This document shows positions 1 through 8,321 of a stretch of 64,000 nucleotides of DNA, piece by piece. The stretch is taken from positions 186,001 to 250,000 of the forward strand of contig WHUA01000005.1 in the NCBI GenBank assembly GCA_009377445.1. The letters are read 5' to 3'. Below the pieces are notes generated by a model. It saw only the letters and a list, made by a program, of their open reading frames with translations. It made no database searches and was not told the DNA's origin. This DNA comes from Alphaproteobacteria bacterium (GTDB taxonomy: Bacteria > Pseudomonadota > Alphaproteobacteria > UBA8366). Position 1 is the stretch's first letter; each line of letters starts with the position of its first letter. Made by a program: the position numbers and the translations under genes.

Positions 1-744
1 CGCGCGCTCTGCGACTCCCCCGTCCTCGTCTTCCGCGACCAGTCCCTCTCGAAATCTCAGCAAGCCGCCTTCAGCGCGCAGTTCGGGGAGCTTGAAGGCC
101 ATATCGGCAAGCTGTCCGACGGCTCGACCTTTCCGCTCGTCCACACGCTGACCAACCTCGACGCCGAGCGCAACGTCGTCAACATGGACGTGGCGAAGCT
201 CAACTGGTTCTGGCACACGGACAAGTCCTATCACGCCGTCCCGTCCTTCGTGACGATCCTGCACGCGCTCGAGGTGACGCCCGAGGGCGGCGAGACGCAG
301 TTCTCGAACGCGCATCTCGCCTGGGCCGCGCTGCCGCCGGCGACGCAGGCGCGGCTCGACGGGCTTCAGGCCGTGCACGACTGGGTCGCGAGCCGGATCA
401 ACTCCGGCACCTCGCCCGCGACCGCGGCGCAGCGGCGCGAGCGCCCGCCGGTGACGCATCCGCTCGTGCGCACGCATCCGGAGACGGGGCGGAAGTCGCT
501 TTACATCGGCGTGCACGTCTCGCACGTCGCCGGCCTGCCGGAGAGCGAGAGCAAGGCGCTGATCGCCGAGTTGACGCGGCATATCGGGAAGCCCGAGTTT
601 CTCTACACGCATCGCTGGGAAAAAGGCGACGTGGTGATGTGGGACAATCGCGCGCTACACCACCGGGCGCTCGCCAACTACGAGATCGCGGCCCACCCGC
701 GCGTCCTCAACCGGACGGTCGTCGTCGGGACGAGGCCGGTCTAG
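1..744 (+). CDS. TauD/TfdA family Fe(II)/2-oxoglutarate dioxygenase, 5' end outside window
   Basis: The frame is open from the first base, so the gene begins upstream; about 247 codons are visible. Motifs fit the TauD/TfdA family of non-haem iron, 2-oxoglutarate-dependent dioxygenases, which hydroxylate small substrates such as sulfonates, aryloxyalkanoates or carnitine precursors. Visible residues are the HxD iron ligands in WFWHTDKSY (about base 214), the distal His in WDNRALHHRA (about base 650) and the likely 2-oxoglutarate-binding Arg in RVLNRTVV near the C-terminus. The substrate cannot be read from the sequence. A second, not closely similar family member lies at 5769. Neighbours (CoA-transferase, amidohydrolases) suggest a catabolic setting. 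The stop is followed by a family A hairpin pair that may end transcription. Confidence 0.85.
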   Translation, partial: RALCDSPVLVFRDQSLSKSQQAAFSAQFGELEGHIGKLSDGSTFPLVHTLTNLDAERNVVNMDVAKLNWFWHTDKSYHAVPSFVTILHALEVTPEGGETQFSNAHLAWAALPPATQARLDGLQAVHDWVASRINSGTSPATAAQRRERPPVTHPLVRTHPETGRKSLYIGVHVSHVAGLPESESKALIAELTRHIGKPEFLYTHRWEKGDVVMWDNRALHHRALANYEIAAHPRVLNRTVVVGTRPV

Positions 745-788
745 GTTTTCCATGACGCGGAACCGATGCGGCTTCGGCGCCCGTCCGT

Positions 789-873
789 GGATTGCCGGAA
801 CAAGTCCGGCAATGACGTAAATATTTGATGATAAACAAATTCGTCACTCGCGGACTTGTTCCGCGAGTCCATG
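789..873. repeat. Family A paired hairpin (copy A1)
   Basis: Two inverted copies of a roughly 30-bp imperfect palindrome face each other at 789-817 (GGATTGCCGGAACAAG...) and 842-873 (CGTCACTCGCGGACTTG...). Each folds by itself through its GC-rich arms. The pair lies between convergent genes, where it could end transcription from both sides. Other copies are at 4832, 11910, 16077 and 29759. Confidence 0.75.
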
Positions 874-908
874 CGCGCCGACGTGGAGGGCCGAATATCC
901 CCCGCCCC

Positions 909-2123
909 TCAGATCACCTCCCGCGCCCGCAGCTTCTTCACCTCCTCCGGCGAATAGCCGAGCCAGGCGCCGTAGATCGCTTCGTTGTCGGCGCCGTGCA
1001 GCGGCGACGGCTTCACCGGAACGAAGCTGTCGGACATCTTGATCGGGAAGCCCGTGACGGTGACCTCGCCGCGCACCGGGTGCTGGATCTTGTTCATGAT
1101 CCCACGGGCAAGCAGGTCCTCGTCCTGCAGCAGCTCCAGCGTGTTGAAGACCGCGCCGCAGGGCACGCCCGCCCCGGCGATCCGCTCCATCACCTCCTCC
1201 TTGGCGTGCTGGCGGGTCCAGGCGGAGATCGCCTCGTCCACCACGGTGCGGTTCTCGTAGCGCGACTGGCCGTCCTTCAGCCGCGGGTCCTGGAGCAGGT
1301 CCTCGCGGCCGATCACGCGCGCCAGCCGGCGCCAGTGCTCCTCGTTGCCGCGCGAAGCGAAGATGTAGCAGTGGTCGTCCGGCCCACCGGGCTTGCAGGG
1401 ATAGAGGCCGCCCGGCGAGGTGCCGAGGATGGTGTTGCCGGCGCGCGGCAGGACGCCTTCCTTGCGCGCCGCCTGCCGGCTCATCGGCGTGCGGCAGTAG
1501 TTCAGCATCGCGTCGCGCATGGCGATCTGGATGTGCTGGCCGCGCCCGGTTGTGTTGCGCTGGAACAGCGCGGCGAGGATGCCCATGCAGCACAGCATGC
1601 CCGTCCCGGTGTCGCCGATGGTGGCGCCCGGCTTGATCGGCGGGCCGTCGGGCATCCCGTTGACCGCCATCGTCCCGCCGGTCGCCTGCGCGATCATGTC
1701 GAACGCGAGATAATTCGCCTGCGGGCTGTCGGGCGAGAAGCCCTTGACCTGGGCGAAGATGACGCGTGGGTTGATCTCGCTGAGCCGGGCATAGTCGAAG
1801 CCGAGCCGCGCGAAGGTGCCGGGCGCCATGTTCTCGATCACCACGTCGACCTTGCCGATCAGCCGCGTCAGCAGCGCCTTGCCCTCGTCGGACTTCAGGT
1901 TGCAGGTGATGCTGCGCTTGTTGAGGTTGTAATAGATGAAGTAGTGCGCGTCGGCGTCCGGCCGGTCGGAGAAGCCCCAGCGGCCCGGCTCGCCGCGCTT
2001 CGGCTCCTCGACCTTGACGACATCGGCCCCGAACCAGGCGAGGGCCTCGGTGCAGGACGGCCCGGCCTCGAACTGCGTCAGGTCGAGGACTTTGATGCCG
2101 TGCAACGCGGGTGCATTTTCCAT
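909..2123 (-). CDS. CaiB/BaiF class III CoA-transferase
   Basis: About 404 residues, the usual length for class III (CaiB/BaiF) CoA-transferases, which move CoA between carboxylic acids. The N-terminal Rossmann part is recognisable (IKVLDLTQFEAGPSCT, then a DVVKVEEPKRGEPGR stretch typical of the family). The catalytic Asp is expected in the motif IGDTGTGM, near residue 170 with this start. The chosen ATG at 2123 has a GGGAG Shine-Dalgarno about seven bases upstream; an in-frame ATG at 2141 adds six residues but has no clear ribosome site. The acid substrate is unknown. It is transcribed toward the dioxygenase and away from the amidohydrolase pair, so it need not share a pathway with either. 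Confidence 0.9.
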   Translation of the reverse strand: MENAPALHGIKVLDLTQFEAGPSCTEALAWFGADVVKVEEPKRGEPGRWGFSDRPDADAHYFIYYNLNKRSITCNLKSDEGKALLTRLIGKVDVVIENMAPGTFARLGFDYARLSEINPRVIFAQVKGFSPDSPQANYLAFDMIAQATGGTMAVNGMPDGPPIKPGATIGDTGTGMLCCMGILAALFQRNTTGRGQHIQIAMRDAMLNYCRTPMSRQAARKEGVLPRAGNTILGTSPGGLYPCKPGGPDDHCYIFASRGNEEHWRRLARVIGREDLLQDPRLKDGQSRYENRTVVDEAISAWTRQHAKEEVMERIAGAGVPCGAVFNTLELLQDEDLLARGIMNKIQHPVRGEVTVTGFPIKMSDSFVPVKPSPLHGADNEAIYGAWLGYSPEEVKKLRAREVI

Positions 2124-2237
2124 CGGAAGACTCCCGTCCATGAGGTTGATCTCGCCGTCGACCGGCGCCCGGACTCATCCTATCAGCTTCGCCCGCGAAC
2201 GCGTAATCGCGCCGCGATTTTACCCGTTGCGGTGGTC

Positions 2238-2267
2238 GCGGCGGCAAGGGTTTACCGGCTGGCGTGA
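2238..2267 (+). pseudogene. 3'-terminal remnant of a third amidohydrolase copy
   Basis: About 30 bases match the last codons of the two downstream amidohydrolase genes: GTTTACCGG is flanked by near-identical bases and the frame reads ...AARVYRLA followed by TGA, against AARVYRLG-stop in both intact genes. As in the intact copies, the match runs straight into a family E element (2278). Bases further upstream do not resemble the gene. The inverted E copy near 60 kb lacks this sequence, so it comes from the gene and not from the repeat. Confidence 0.6.
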
Positions 2268-2277
2268 GGACGGCAAG

Positions 2278-2434
2278 CGCATTTGAAACGCATGGTGCTC
2301 ACAGGTAGCCTGGGATAAGCGGGGTGCGTGCTTCGACAAGCTCAGCATGAGGGTTTTCTCAATGCCACGAAGATTCCCCCTCATCCTGAGCTTGTCGAAG
2401 GACGCACAGTATTGATGCAACACACGCAAATGCG
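2278..2434 (+). repeat. Family E element, copy E1 (contains a family B inverted repeat)
   Basis: An element of about 157 bp bounded by CGCATTTGAA... and ...ACGCAAATGCG, which form short inverted ends. Inside, CTTCGACAAGCTCAGC (2331-2352) pairs with its complement at 2379-2400. Near-identical copies are at 3465 and 4661, and an inverted copy is at 59975. It ends just before the ribosome site of the amidohydrolase at 2447 and may form part of its leader. Confidence 0.75.
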
Positions 2435-2446
2435 AAGGCGACAAAC

Positions 2447-3454
2447 ATGGCGATCAACGACGACTGGCTGGCGCAGGTCCGGGAAGACACCATCGACCCT
2501 GCCCTCCCCATCTGCGACCCGCATCATCACCTCTGGGACCACCGCGAGGGGCGGGTCGAGCGGCGCTACCTGCTGGACGAGATCCTGCGGGACGTGCAGA
2601 GCGGCCACACCATCGTCTCCACCGTGTTCATCGAGCATCTCGCCATGTTCCGCGCCGATGGACCGGAGGAGATGAAGTATGTCGGCGAGGTAGAGTTCGC
2701 GAACGGCCTCGCGGCGATGGCGGCGTCGGGGCTGTACGGGCAGACGCGCGTCGCGGCGGGGATCGTAGGCTACGCGGACCTCGCCGCCGGGTCGCGGGTC
2801 AGGGCCGTGCTGGAGGCGGAGATCTCCGCCGCCCCCGGCCGCCTCCGCGGCATCCGCTGCACCGGCGCCTGGGACCCGGACCCGCGCATCGCGCGGGCCA
2901 AGGGGCCGGGCTTCTATCTCGATGCGACGTTCCGAGAAGGCTTCGCCGAGCTGGATGCGCTCGGCCTGAGCTTCGACCTCACCTCCCGCTTCCACCAGCT
3001 TGCGGACTGCGCCGACCTCGCGCGCGCATTTCCGGGCACGACGATGATCCTGAACCACCTCGGCGGCCTCGCCGGCATCGGCGCCTATGCGGGCCGGCGG
3101 GAGGAGATCTTCGCGGCATGGCGCAAGAGCATGGCCGATCTGGCGGCGTGCCCGAACGTCGCCGTCAAGCTCGGCGGCCTTGCGATGGACTACACCGGCT
3201 TCGGCTGGCACGAGCGGCCGAAGCCGCCGACGAGCCGCGAGCTGTGCGACGCGACGCGGCGCTACTACGAGACCGCCATCGAGCTGTTCGGCCCCGGCCG
3301 CTGCATGTTCGAATCCAACTTTCCCGTCGACAAGATAAGCTGCAGCTATAACGTGCTGTGGAATTCGTTCAAGCGCGTCACCGAAGGCTATTCGGCCGGC
3401 GAGAAGGCCGAGCTGTATCATGACACGGCGGCGCGGGTTTACCGGTTGGGGTGA
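2447..3454 (+). CDS. Amidohydrolase-2 family metal-dependent hydrolase, copy 1
   Basis: A 335-residue TIM-barrel protein of the amidohydrolase-2 (2-pyrone-4,6-dicarboxylate lactonase-like) family, which hydrolyses or decarboxylates cyclic or aromatic-derived acids using one metal ion. The N-terminal metal motif is DPHHHLW (residues 24-30). NHLGG lies mid-protein, and the C-terminal barrel Asp is in ESNFPVDK (Asp295). The ATG follows GAAGG at good spacing. The protein is closely similar along its whole length to the next gene (338 residues), and both are preceded and followed by family E repeats, so this is a recent tandem duplication. The substrate is unknown. With the neighbouring CoA-transferase and dioxygenases it may belong to a ring-fission or lactone pathway, which is inference only. 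Confidence 0.88.
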   Translation: MAINDDWLAQVREDTIDPALPICDPHHHLWDHREGRVERRYLLDEILRDVQSGHTIVSTVFIEHLAMFRADGPEEMKYVGEVEFANGLAAMAASGLYGQTRVAAGIVGYADLAAGSRVRAVLEAEISAAPGRLRGIRCTGAWDPDPRIARAKGPGFYLDATFREGFAELDALGLSFDLTSRFHQLADCADLARAFPGTTMILNHLGGLAGIGAYAGRREEIFAAWRKSMADLAACPNVAVKLGGLAMDYTGFGWHERPKPPTSRELCDATRRYYETAIELFGPGRCMFESNFPVDKISCSYNVLWNSFKRVTEGYSAGEKAELYHDTAARVYRLG

Positions 3455-3464
3455 GGGCGACAAA

Positions 3465-3623
3465 CGCATTTGAAGGCGCATCGCGCTCACAGGTAGCTTG
3501 GGATAAGCGGGGTGCGTGCTTCGACAGGCTCAGCATGAGGATTCTTCTCAATGGCATTAAGATTCCCCCTCATCCTGAGCTTGTCGAAGGACGCACAGTA
3601 TTGATGCAACACACGCAAATGCG
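3465..3623 (+). repeat. Family E element, copy E2
   Basis: The second direct copy, between the two amidohydrolase genes. Its core pair is CTTCGACAGGCTCAGC and its complement some 30 bases later. E1 and E2 start 1187 bp apart and E2 and E3 start 1196 bp apart, so the duplicated unit is gene plus repeat. Confidence 0.75.
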
Positions 3624-3635
3624 AAGGCGACAAAC

Positions 3636-4652
3636 ATGGCGACGAACGACGAATGGCTGGCGCAGGTCCGGGAAGACATCATCGAGCCGGATCTCCCCAT
3701 ATGCGACACGCACCATCACCTCTGGGACCATCGCGAGGGGCGCGTCGAGCGGCGCTACCTGATGGAGGAGATCCAGAAGGACCTGCGGAGCGGCCACAAC
3801 ATCGTCACGTCGGTCTTCGTCGAATGCCGCGCCATGTACCGCGACGGCGGGCCGGAGGAGATGAAGCCCGTCGGCGAGGTCGAGTTCGTCAACGGCATCG
3901 CCGCCATGGCGGCGTCCGGCCTGTACGGCGGGACGAAGATCGCGGCGGGCATCGTCGGCCACGCGAACCTGCAGCTCGGATCGCGGGTGAAGGGCGTGCT
4001 GGAGGCCCTGATCGCCGCCGCCCCTGCCCGCTTCCGCGGCATCCGCCGCAATGGCGCGTGGGACGCGGACCCGCTGGTCGACCGGGCGCGCGGCGTGACC
4101 GGGCCGGGGCTGTATCTCGATGCGAAATTCCGCGAAGGCTTCGCCGAGATCGCGCCGCTCGGACTGATCTTCGAAGGCGTCTGCCGGCACCCGCAGCTTC
4201 CGGACTTCGTCGATCTCGCCCGCGCGTTTCCCGGCACGACGATGGTGCTGAACCATCTCGGCGGCGTCGCGGGCGTCGGCTCCTATGCCGGCCGGCGGGA
4301 CGAGATCTTCGCGGAATGGAAGCGCAGCATCGCCGCCCTGGCGGCCTGCCCGAACATCGTCATGAAGCTCGGCGGCATCAACATGGAGTACGCCGGCTTC
4401 GGCTGGCACGAAAAACCGCAGCCCCCGACGAGCCGGGAGCTGTGCGACGCGACGCGGCGCTATTACGAGACCGCCATCGAGAATTTCGGCGCGGACCGCT
4501 GCATGTTCGAGTCCAACTTCCCGGTCGACAAGGTGAGTTGCAGCTACCCGGTGCTGTGGAACGCGTTCAAGCGCATCACCGAGCGCTATTCGGCCGGCGA
4601 GAAGGCCAAGCTGTATCATGATACGGCGGCGCGTGTTTACCGGTTGGGATGA
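3636..4652 (+). CDS. Amidohydrolase-2 family metal-dependent hydrolase, copy 2
   Basis: A 338-residue paralogue of the preceding gene with the same metal motifs (DTHHHLW near the N-terminus, ESNFPVDK near the C-terminus) and the same C-terminal ending AARVYRLG. Differences concentrate in the middle: a three-residue insertion around VDRARGVTG, and LIFEGVCRHPQLPDF replacing LSFDLTSRFHQLADC. This suggests that the substrate pocket has diverged while the fold and metal site are kept. The leader, ribosome site (GAAGG) and first codons are nearly identical to copy 1. Both copies keep intact active-site motifs, so neither looks like a pseudogene. Confidence 0.88.
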   Translation: MATNDEWLAQVREDIIEPDLPICDTHHHLWDHREGRVERRYLMEEIQKDLRSGHNIVTSVFVECRAMYRDGGPEEMKPVGEVEFVNGIAAMAASGLYGGTKIAAGIVGHANLQLGSRVKGVLEALIAAAPARFRGIRRNGAWDADPLVDRARGVTGPGLYLDAKFREGFAEIAPLGLIFEGVCRHPQLPDFVDLARAFPGTTMVLNHLGGVAGVGSYAGRRDEIFAEWKRSIAALAACPNIVMKLGGINMEYAGFGWHEKPQPPTSRELCDATRRYYETAIENFGADRCMFESNFPVDKVSCSYPVLWNAFKRITERYSAGEKAKLYHDTAARVYRLG

Positions 4653-4660
4653 GGACGACA

Positions 4661-4831
4661 CATTTGAAGGCGCAGGGCGCTCACAGGTAGCTTGGGATAA
4701 GCGGGGTGCGTGCTTCGTCCCTCGACAAGCTCGGGATGAGGAAGCTCAGCATGAGGCTTTTCTCAATGCCATGAAGATTTCTCCTTATCCTGAGCTTGTC
4801 GAAGGACGCACAGCATTGATGCAACACGCGC
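4661..4831 (+). repeat. Family E element, copy E3, right end replaced by a family A hairpin
   Basis: The third direct copy. It carries an additional CCTCGACAAGCTCGGG arm absent from E1 and E2. Its right end stops at GCAACACGCGCATGG, where a family A palindrome begins, and the ACGCAAATGCG end seen in E1 and E2 is missing. A family A unit seems to have inserted into or replaced this end. Confidence 0.65.
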
Positions 4832-4918
4832 ATGGACTCCGCGGATAAACCGCGGAGTGACGATTTATGTTTGGATTTGTATATTTACCGTCATGCCGCG
4901 GCTTGTCCGCGGAGCGAC
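4832..4918. repeat. Family A paired hairpin (copy A2)
   Basis: Inverted palindromes at 4832-4864 (ATGGACTCCGCGG...) and 4889-4918 (CGTCATGCCGCGG...), separated by AT-rich sequence. They lie at the 3' end of the leftward methyltransferase gene and downstream of the rightward amidohydrolase, so they may serve as a shared terminator. Confidence 0.7.
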
Positions 4919-4934
4919 GGTATTGGTTATTACG

Positions 4935-5741
4935 TCAAGCGACCGCCGCCTTCACCGCCCACGCCCGCGCCTTCAGGGCGATCGCGCCGTCCGCGCGGCG
5001 GGGCAGCGTATCGTGCAGCTTCTCCTTCAAGCGCTGCCGGGCCTCGGGATCGAGGCTCGTGCAGTAGCCGGGCGCAGGCCCCGCGCCCAAGGTGAAGGGG
5101 CGCCAATAATCGTCGAAGTCCCGGAACACCGTCGGCGCCTCGATCGGCGCGCACTCGGCCGCCGCCAGGCCGGCGCGCGCCGCCAAATCCGTCAGGCCAT
5201 CCGGCGTGCAGAAGGGAAAGCGCCTGTCCTCCGTGAGGTCGCGCGCGGCGGGATCGAGCGCCGTCGCGGCGTTCCAGAAGGCGCGCATGAACTCGATGCC
5301 GCCGCCGGGATAGTCCCAGACATAGAAGCCGATCCTTCCGCCGGGGCGCGCCACCCGCTTCATCTCGGCCAGCGCCTTTTCCTTGTCCGGCACGAAATTC
5401 AGCATCAGCGCGGAGGCGACCACATCCCGGCTGGCCGTTTCCAGGTCCAGGGCCTGGGCGTCTCCCACCCGGAACGCGGCGCGCCCATCCGGCACGTTCG
5501 CGCGGGCCGTCGCGACGAATCCTTCGGACGGGTCGATGGCGGTCAGGCTGCGAGGGTTGCAGCGCGCCAGGATGGCGGCGGACAGCGCGCCGGTGCCGCA
5601 GCCGAGCTCCAGCCAGTCCAGCCCGTCCGGCGCGCCGAGCCAGTCGAGAAAGCGCGGCGCGACCTGCCGGCTCCAGCGCCCCATATAGGCGTCGTAGCTG
5701 TCGCCGGCCTGCCAGGCATCGTGACGGGTCGTCTCGGCCAT
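4935..5741 (-). CDS. Class I SAM-dependent methyltransferase
   Basis: A 268-residue protein with the class I methyltransferase fold: motif I LELGCGTGALS (residues about 45-55), an acidic motif II region (LTAIDPSEGF), and motif-III-like VGDAQALDLE. This resembles the methyltransferase-11/25 small-molecule group; the acceptor cannot be told. The start is the ATG at 5741. It sits just downstream of the leftward dioxygenase gene at 5769 (about 27-base gap), so the two are probably co-transcribed, with this gene second. Confidence 0.85.
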   Translation of the reverse strand: MAETTRHDAWQAGDSYDAYMGRWSRQVAPRFLDWLGAPDGLDWLELGCGTGALSAAILARCNPRSLTAIDPSEGFVATARANVPDGRAAFRVGDAQALDLETASRDVVASALMLNFVPDKEKALAEMKRVARPGGRIGFYVWDYPGGGIEFMRAFWNAATALDPAARDLTEDRRFPFCTPDGLTDLAARAGLAAAECAPIEAPTVFRDFDDYWRPFTLGAGPAPGYCTSLDPEARQRLKEKLHDTLPRRADGAIALKARAWAVKAAVA

Positions 5742-5768
5742 CGGGCGAACCTCAGCCTTGTGTGCGCT

Positions 5769-6623
5769 TCACTCCGCGGCGGCGCTGCTCGCCGCCGCCG
5801 GCTCCTTGATCGACACGCGCCAGTGGATGCGGTCCTGATCCGGCGGGTAATCGCCGGCCGCCTTGTGCACCATGCACCGGTTGTCCCAGATCACGATGTC
5901 GCCGACCCGCCATTGGTGGCTGTACTCGGCGCCCGGCTGGATCATCCGTTCGGTGAGGTCGTCGATGAGATCGTCGCTCTGCTGCTGCTCCAGCCCCTCG
6001 ATGTAGAGGATCTTGCCGGGATCGAAGTACAGCGACTTCTGCCTGGTTTCCGAGTGGACCCGGATCATCGGGTGGAACACCGGCTTCCAGTCGCGGTCTT
6101 CCTCGTTCAGCAATGCCTGGAGCTTCCTGCGGCCGCCGTAGGTGTAGGCGCCCTTGCGCCCCTCCAGCAGCGACTTCAGCCGCTCCGGCAGCGCGTCGTA
6201 GGCCACGTACATGCTGGAGAAATGCGTATTGCCGCCGGTGCTGGGCACCGCCAGAGCATAAAGCTGCGTCGCTTTGAACGGCACCTTGTCGTAGGCGCCG
6301 TCGGTGTGGAAGCCGTTCGCGCCGCGCTTGTAGATATCCTTGTTCAGCTTGCCGTCGGCGCCGAACTTGTTGATGCCCAGCACGGTGAGTTCCGGATAGT
6401 CCGGATGCCGGGTGGACTTGGACGGATGCGGGACGACGAGGCCGTAGCGCCGGCTGTAGCGCAGGAAATCCTCGATCTCGAGTTCCTGATCGCGCACCAC
6501 GGTGACGCCGTATTTCAGCCAGGCCCCGTAGATCGGCGCGAACCCTTCGTCATCGAGCTTCTTCACGTCGACGCCGGTAACCTCGCCGCCGGTGTGCTGG
6601 CCCATGGCTTTAATTTGCAGCAT
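5769..6623 (-). CDS. TauD/TfdA family dioxygenase
   Basis: About 284 residues, the normal length for alpha-ketoglutarate-dependent taurine-dioxygenase-like enzymes. The iron ligands are His106 and Asp108 in NGFHTDGAYD and His253 in WDNRCMVHKA; Arg269 in HWRVSIKE should bind 2-oxoglutarate. The start at 6623 (MLQIKAMG) has GGGAG about eight bases upstream; a further in-frame ATG at 6647 would add eight residues. It differs clearly from the truncated dioxygenase at the window start, so the substrate is probably different. It is the first gene of a likely operon with the methyltransferase at 4935. The C-terminal tail is Ala/Ser-rich. Confidence 0.9.
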   Translation of the reverse strand: MLQIKAMGQHTGGEVTGVDVKKLDDEGFAPIYGAWLKYGVTVVRDQELEIEDFLRYSRRYGLVVPHPSKSTRHPDYPELTVLGINKFGADGKLNKDIYKRGANGFHTDGAYDKVPFKATQLYALAVPSTGGNTHFSSMYVAYDALPERLKSLLEGRKGAYTYGGRRKLQALLNEEDRDWKPVFHPMIRVHSETRQKSLYFDPGKILYIEGLEQQQSDDLIDDLTERMIQPGAEYSHQWRVGDIVIWDNRCMVHKAAGDYPPDQDRIHWRVSIKEPAAASSAAAE

Positions 6624-6698
6624 CGGATGGACTCCCATAACCGACATTCGCCGAGATCAGGGTAGCCGCCGGGGCGCTCGGTGGCAAACCGGGGCGGC

Positions 6699-7202
6699 TC
6701 ATGTCAGCAATCGCTGCCACCAGCCGACATCATGCCACCGGCCGAGCTTGAACCCGACCTCCCGATAGACGCCGACATGCTCGAAGCCCATAGCTTCGTG
6801 AAGAGCGACGCTTCCCGGGTTCGGAAGGGCGATGCCGCCGAAGGCCGCATGGAAGCCGCGTTCGGCAAGCATCGGCAGCAAATCGCCATAGAGCGCCCGC
6901 CCCACGCCGGCGCCGCGCGCATGTTCGGCGACATAGACCGTGACGTCGACGGACCGGCGATAGGCCGCGCGGGCCCGATGCTGGCTGGCATACGCGAAGC
7001 CGACCACGCGCCCGCCATTTTCAGCCACGAGATAGGGATAGGATCGCAGGGTCGTCTCGACACGCTCCGCCATCTCCTCGACGGTCGGCGGAATCTCTTC
7101 GAACGAGATCGCCGTCGTTTCCACGATCGGCGCGTAGATGGCCTGCATGGCGGCCGCATCGGCGGTGGCGGCGGAGCGTATCGCATGTCCCCGCTTGTTC
7201 AT
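6699..7202 (-). CDS. GNAT-family N-acetyltransferase, phosphinothricin acetyltransferase-like
   Basis: A 167-residue GNAT acyltransferase. The acetyl-CoA loop is seen in VAEHARGAGVGRALY. The C-terminal HVGVYREVGFKLGRWHDVGWW is the pattern of the phosphinothricin/methionine-sulfoximine acetyltransferase branch, which N-acetylates amino-acid analogues with acetyl-CoA. The real substrate is unknown. The ATG at 7202 lies 15 bases after the stop of the AraC-type regulator on the same strand, so the two genes are probably one transcript. A much longer upstream extension of this frame exists but is low-complexity Arg-rich sequence antisense-like to the regulator, and I rejected it. Confidence 0.88.
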   Translation of the reverse strand: MNKRGHAIRSAATADAAAMQAIYAPIVETTAISFEEIPPTVEEMAERVETTLRSYPYLVAENGGRVVGFAYASQHRARAAYRRSVDVTVYVAEHARGAGVGRALYGDLLPMLAERGFHAAFGGIALPNPGSVALHEAMGFEHVGVYREVGFKLGRWHDVGWWQRLLT

Positions 7203-7216
7203 CGCCCCCACTCCGC

Positions 7217-8287
7217 TCACGCGCTGTCGCCGATGATCGGCCGGTTGAGCGCGATCGGCATGAGCGCCGGGCTGTCGCCGGCGCCTTCGCGCCAGCGGCC
7301 GGGGCTGATGCCGGTCACGCGCTTGAAGGCGCGGTTGAAGGCCGCCTCGGATTCGTAGCCGACCTCGGCGGCGACCGCGGCGATGGTGTCGCGGCCGTTG
7401 CGCAGCCGGTCGGCGGCGAGCTGGATGCGCCAGCTCATCACGTAGTCGATCGGCGGCCGTCCCAGCAGCGCGTTGAAGCGTTCGGCGAGGACGGTGCGCG
7501 ACGTCCCGGCTTCGCGCGCGAGGTCCGCGGCGGTCCATTTGCGCGCCGGGTCCATATGGATGGACTGCAACGCGCGGCCCACGATCGGCTCGTTCAGGGC
7601 GGCGAGCAGGCCGGTGCCGTTGCCGGGAGTCCGCCCGGCGTGCCGGCGCAGCACCTCCACGAACAGCATCTCCATCAAGCGGCCGAGCATCATCTGCGAC
7701 CCCGGCGCCGCGGTTTCGACAAGCGAGAGGACCTCACGCACCGTGGATGCGATCAGGGCCCCGACCTTCTGCTCGCCGGTATGCTCGACGAGCAGCTCCG
7801 GCAACGCCCGGAACAGCGGCGCGAAAAGGAATTCCGACGATTCGATGAAGCCGCAGACCATCTTCGTCTCGGCGCCGCCGCCGCCGTGGTCCACCGCCCA
7901 GACGCCGTCGAGCGGGCCTTTGCGGATGACCTCCGACGCGGGCACCATGGCCGGCCCGTCGCCGCTCCAGAACCTGTGCTCTCCGGAGAAGGGAAGCAGC
8001 AGGATATCGCCCGCGACGACCCGGCGGCGGTCGCCGCTGGCCATTTCGACCATGCAGCTTCCGGCTGCGATCAGGTGAAAGATGCTGATATGACGCAGAT
8101 GGGCCATCGGCAGGCCGGCGTTGTAGCTGCTCGGCGACACGACGCCGAACGGCTCGGTAAAGCGGGCGCTGAGGAATACCGCGCCCGTCAGGCGCACCGC
8201 GCGCAGGACGTCGGACAGAACGTCCTGCGCCGGCGAAGCGGCAGCGCGAAACGGTGAATCGGCAAACGATCCCGGTGTTCCGGTCAT
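7217..8287 (-). CDS. AraC-family transcriptional regulator with N-terminal cupin domain
   Basis: A 356-residue regulator. The N-terminal part is an AraC-type cupin sensing domain (about residues 25-215). The last 100 residues carry two helix-turn-helix motifs, including WTAADLAREAGTSRTVLAERF and IAAVAAEVGYESEAAFNRAFKR, followed by the typical GISPGRWR end. It is divergent from the acyl-CoA dehydrogenase gene at 8389, and the 101-bp gap holds a perfect 9-bp inverted repeat (8322-8356), so it probably controls that gene and its own operon. The ligand is unknown; the domain type often sees small hydrophobic or aromatic molecules. Confidence 0.9.
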   Translation of the reverse strand: MTGTPGSFADSPFRAAASPAQDVLSDVLRAVRLTGAVFLSARFTEPFGVVSPSSYNAGLPMAHLRHISIFHLIAAGSCMVEMASGDRRRVVAGDILLLPFSGEHRFWSGDGPAMVPASEVIRKGPLDGVWAVDHGGGGAETKMVCGFIESSEFLFAPLFRALPELLVEHTGEQKVGALIASTVREVLSLVETAAPGSQMMLGRLMEMLFVEVLRRHAGRTPGNGTGLLAALNEPIVGRALQSIHMDPARKWTAADLAREAGTSRTVLAERFNALLGRPPIDYVMSWRIQLAADRLRNGRDTIAAVAAEVGYESEAAFNRAFKRVTGISPGRWREGAGDSPALMPIALNRPIIGDSA

Positions 8288-8321
8288 TGTCTACTCGCAA
8301 CGGACGGATATCTTCGCGCCA

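Noticed and set aside
825..2267. A 480-codon open frame antisense to the CoA-transferase gene
   Set aside because: Arg/Ala/His-rich translation with no domain, wholly opposite a clear gene; third-position GC keeps opposite frames open. Only its last codons (2238-2267) are meaningful, as an amidohydrolase remnant.
2278..4918. Regularly spaced repeats as a CRISPR array
   Set aside because: Repeats are long, palindromic and about 1.2 kb apart with genes between; no short spacers and no cas genes.
4857..6665. A 602-codon frame opposite the methyltransferase and dioxygenase genes
   Set aside because: Shadow frame in GC-rich DNA; Arg/Val/Ala composition and no recognisable motif.
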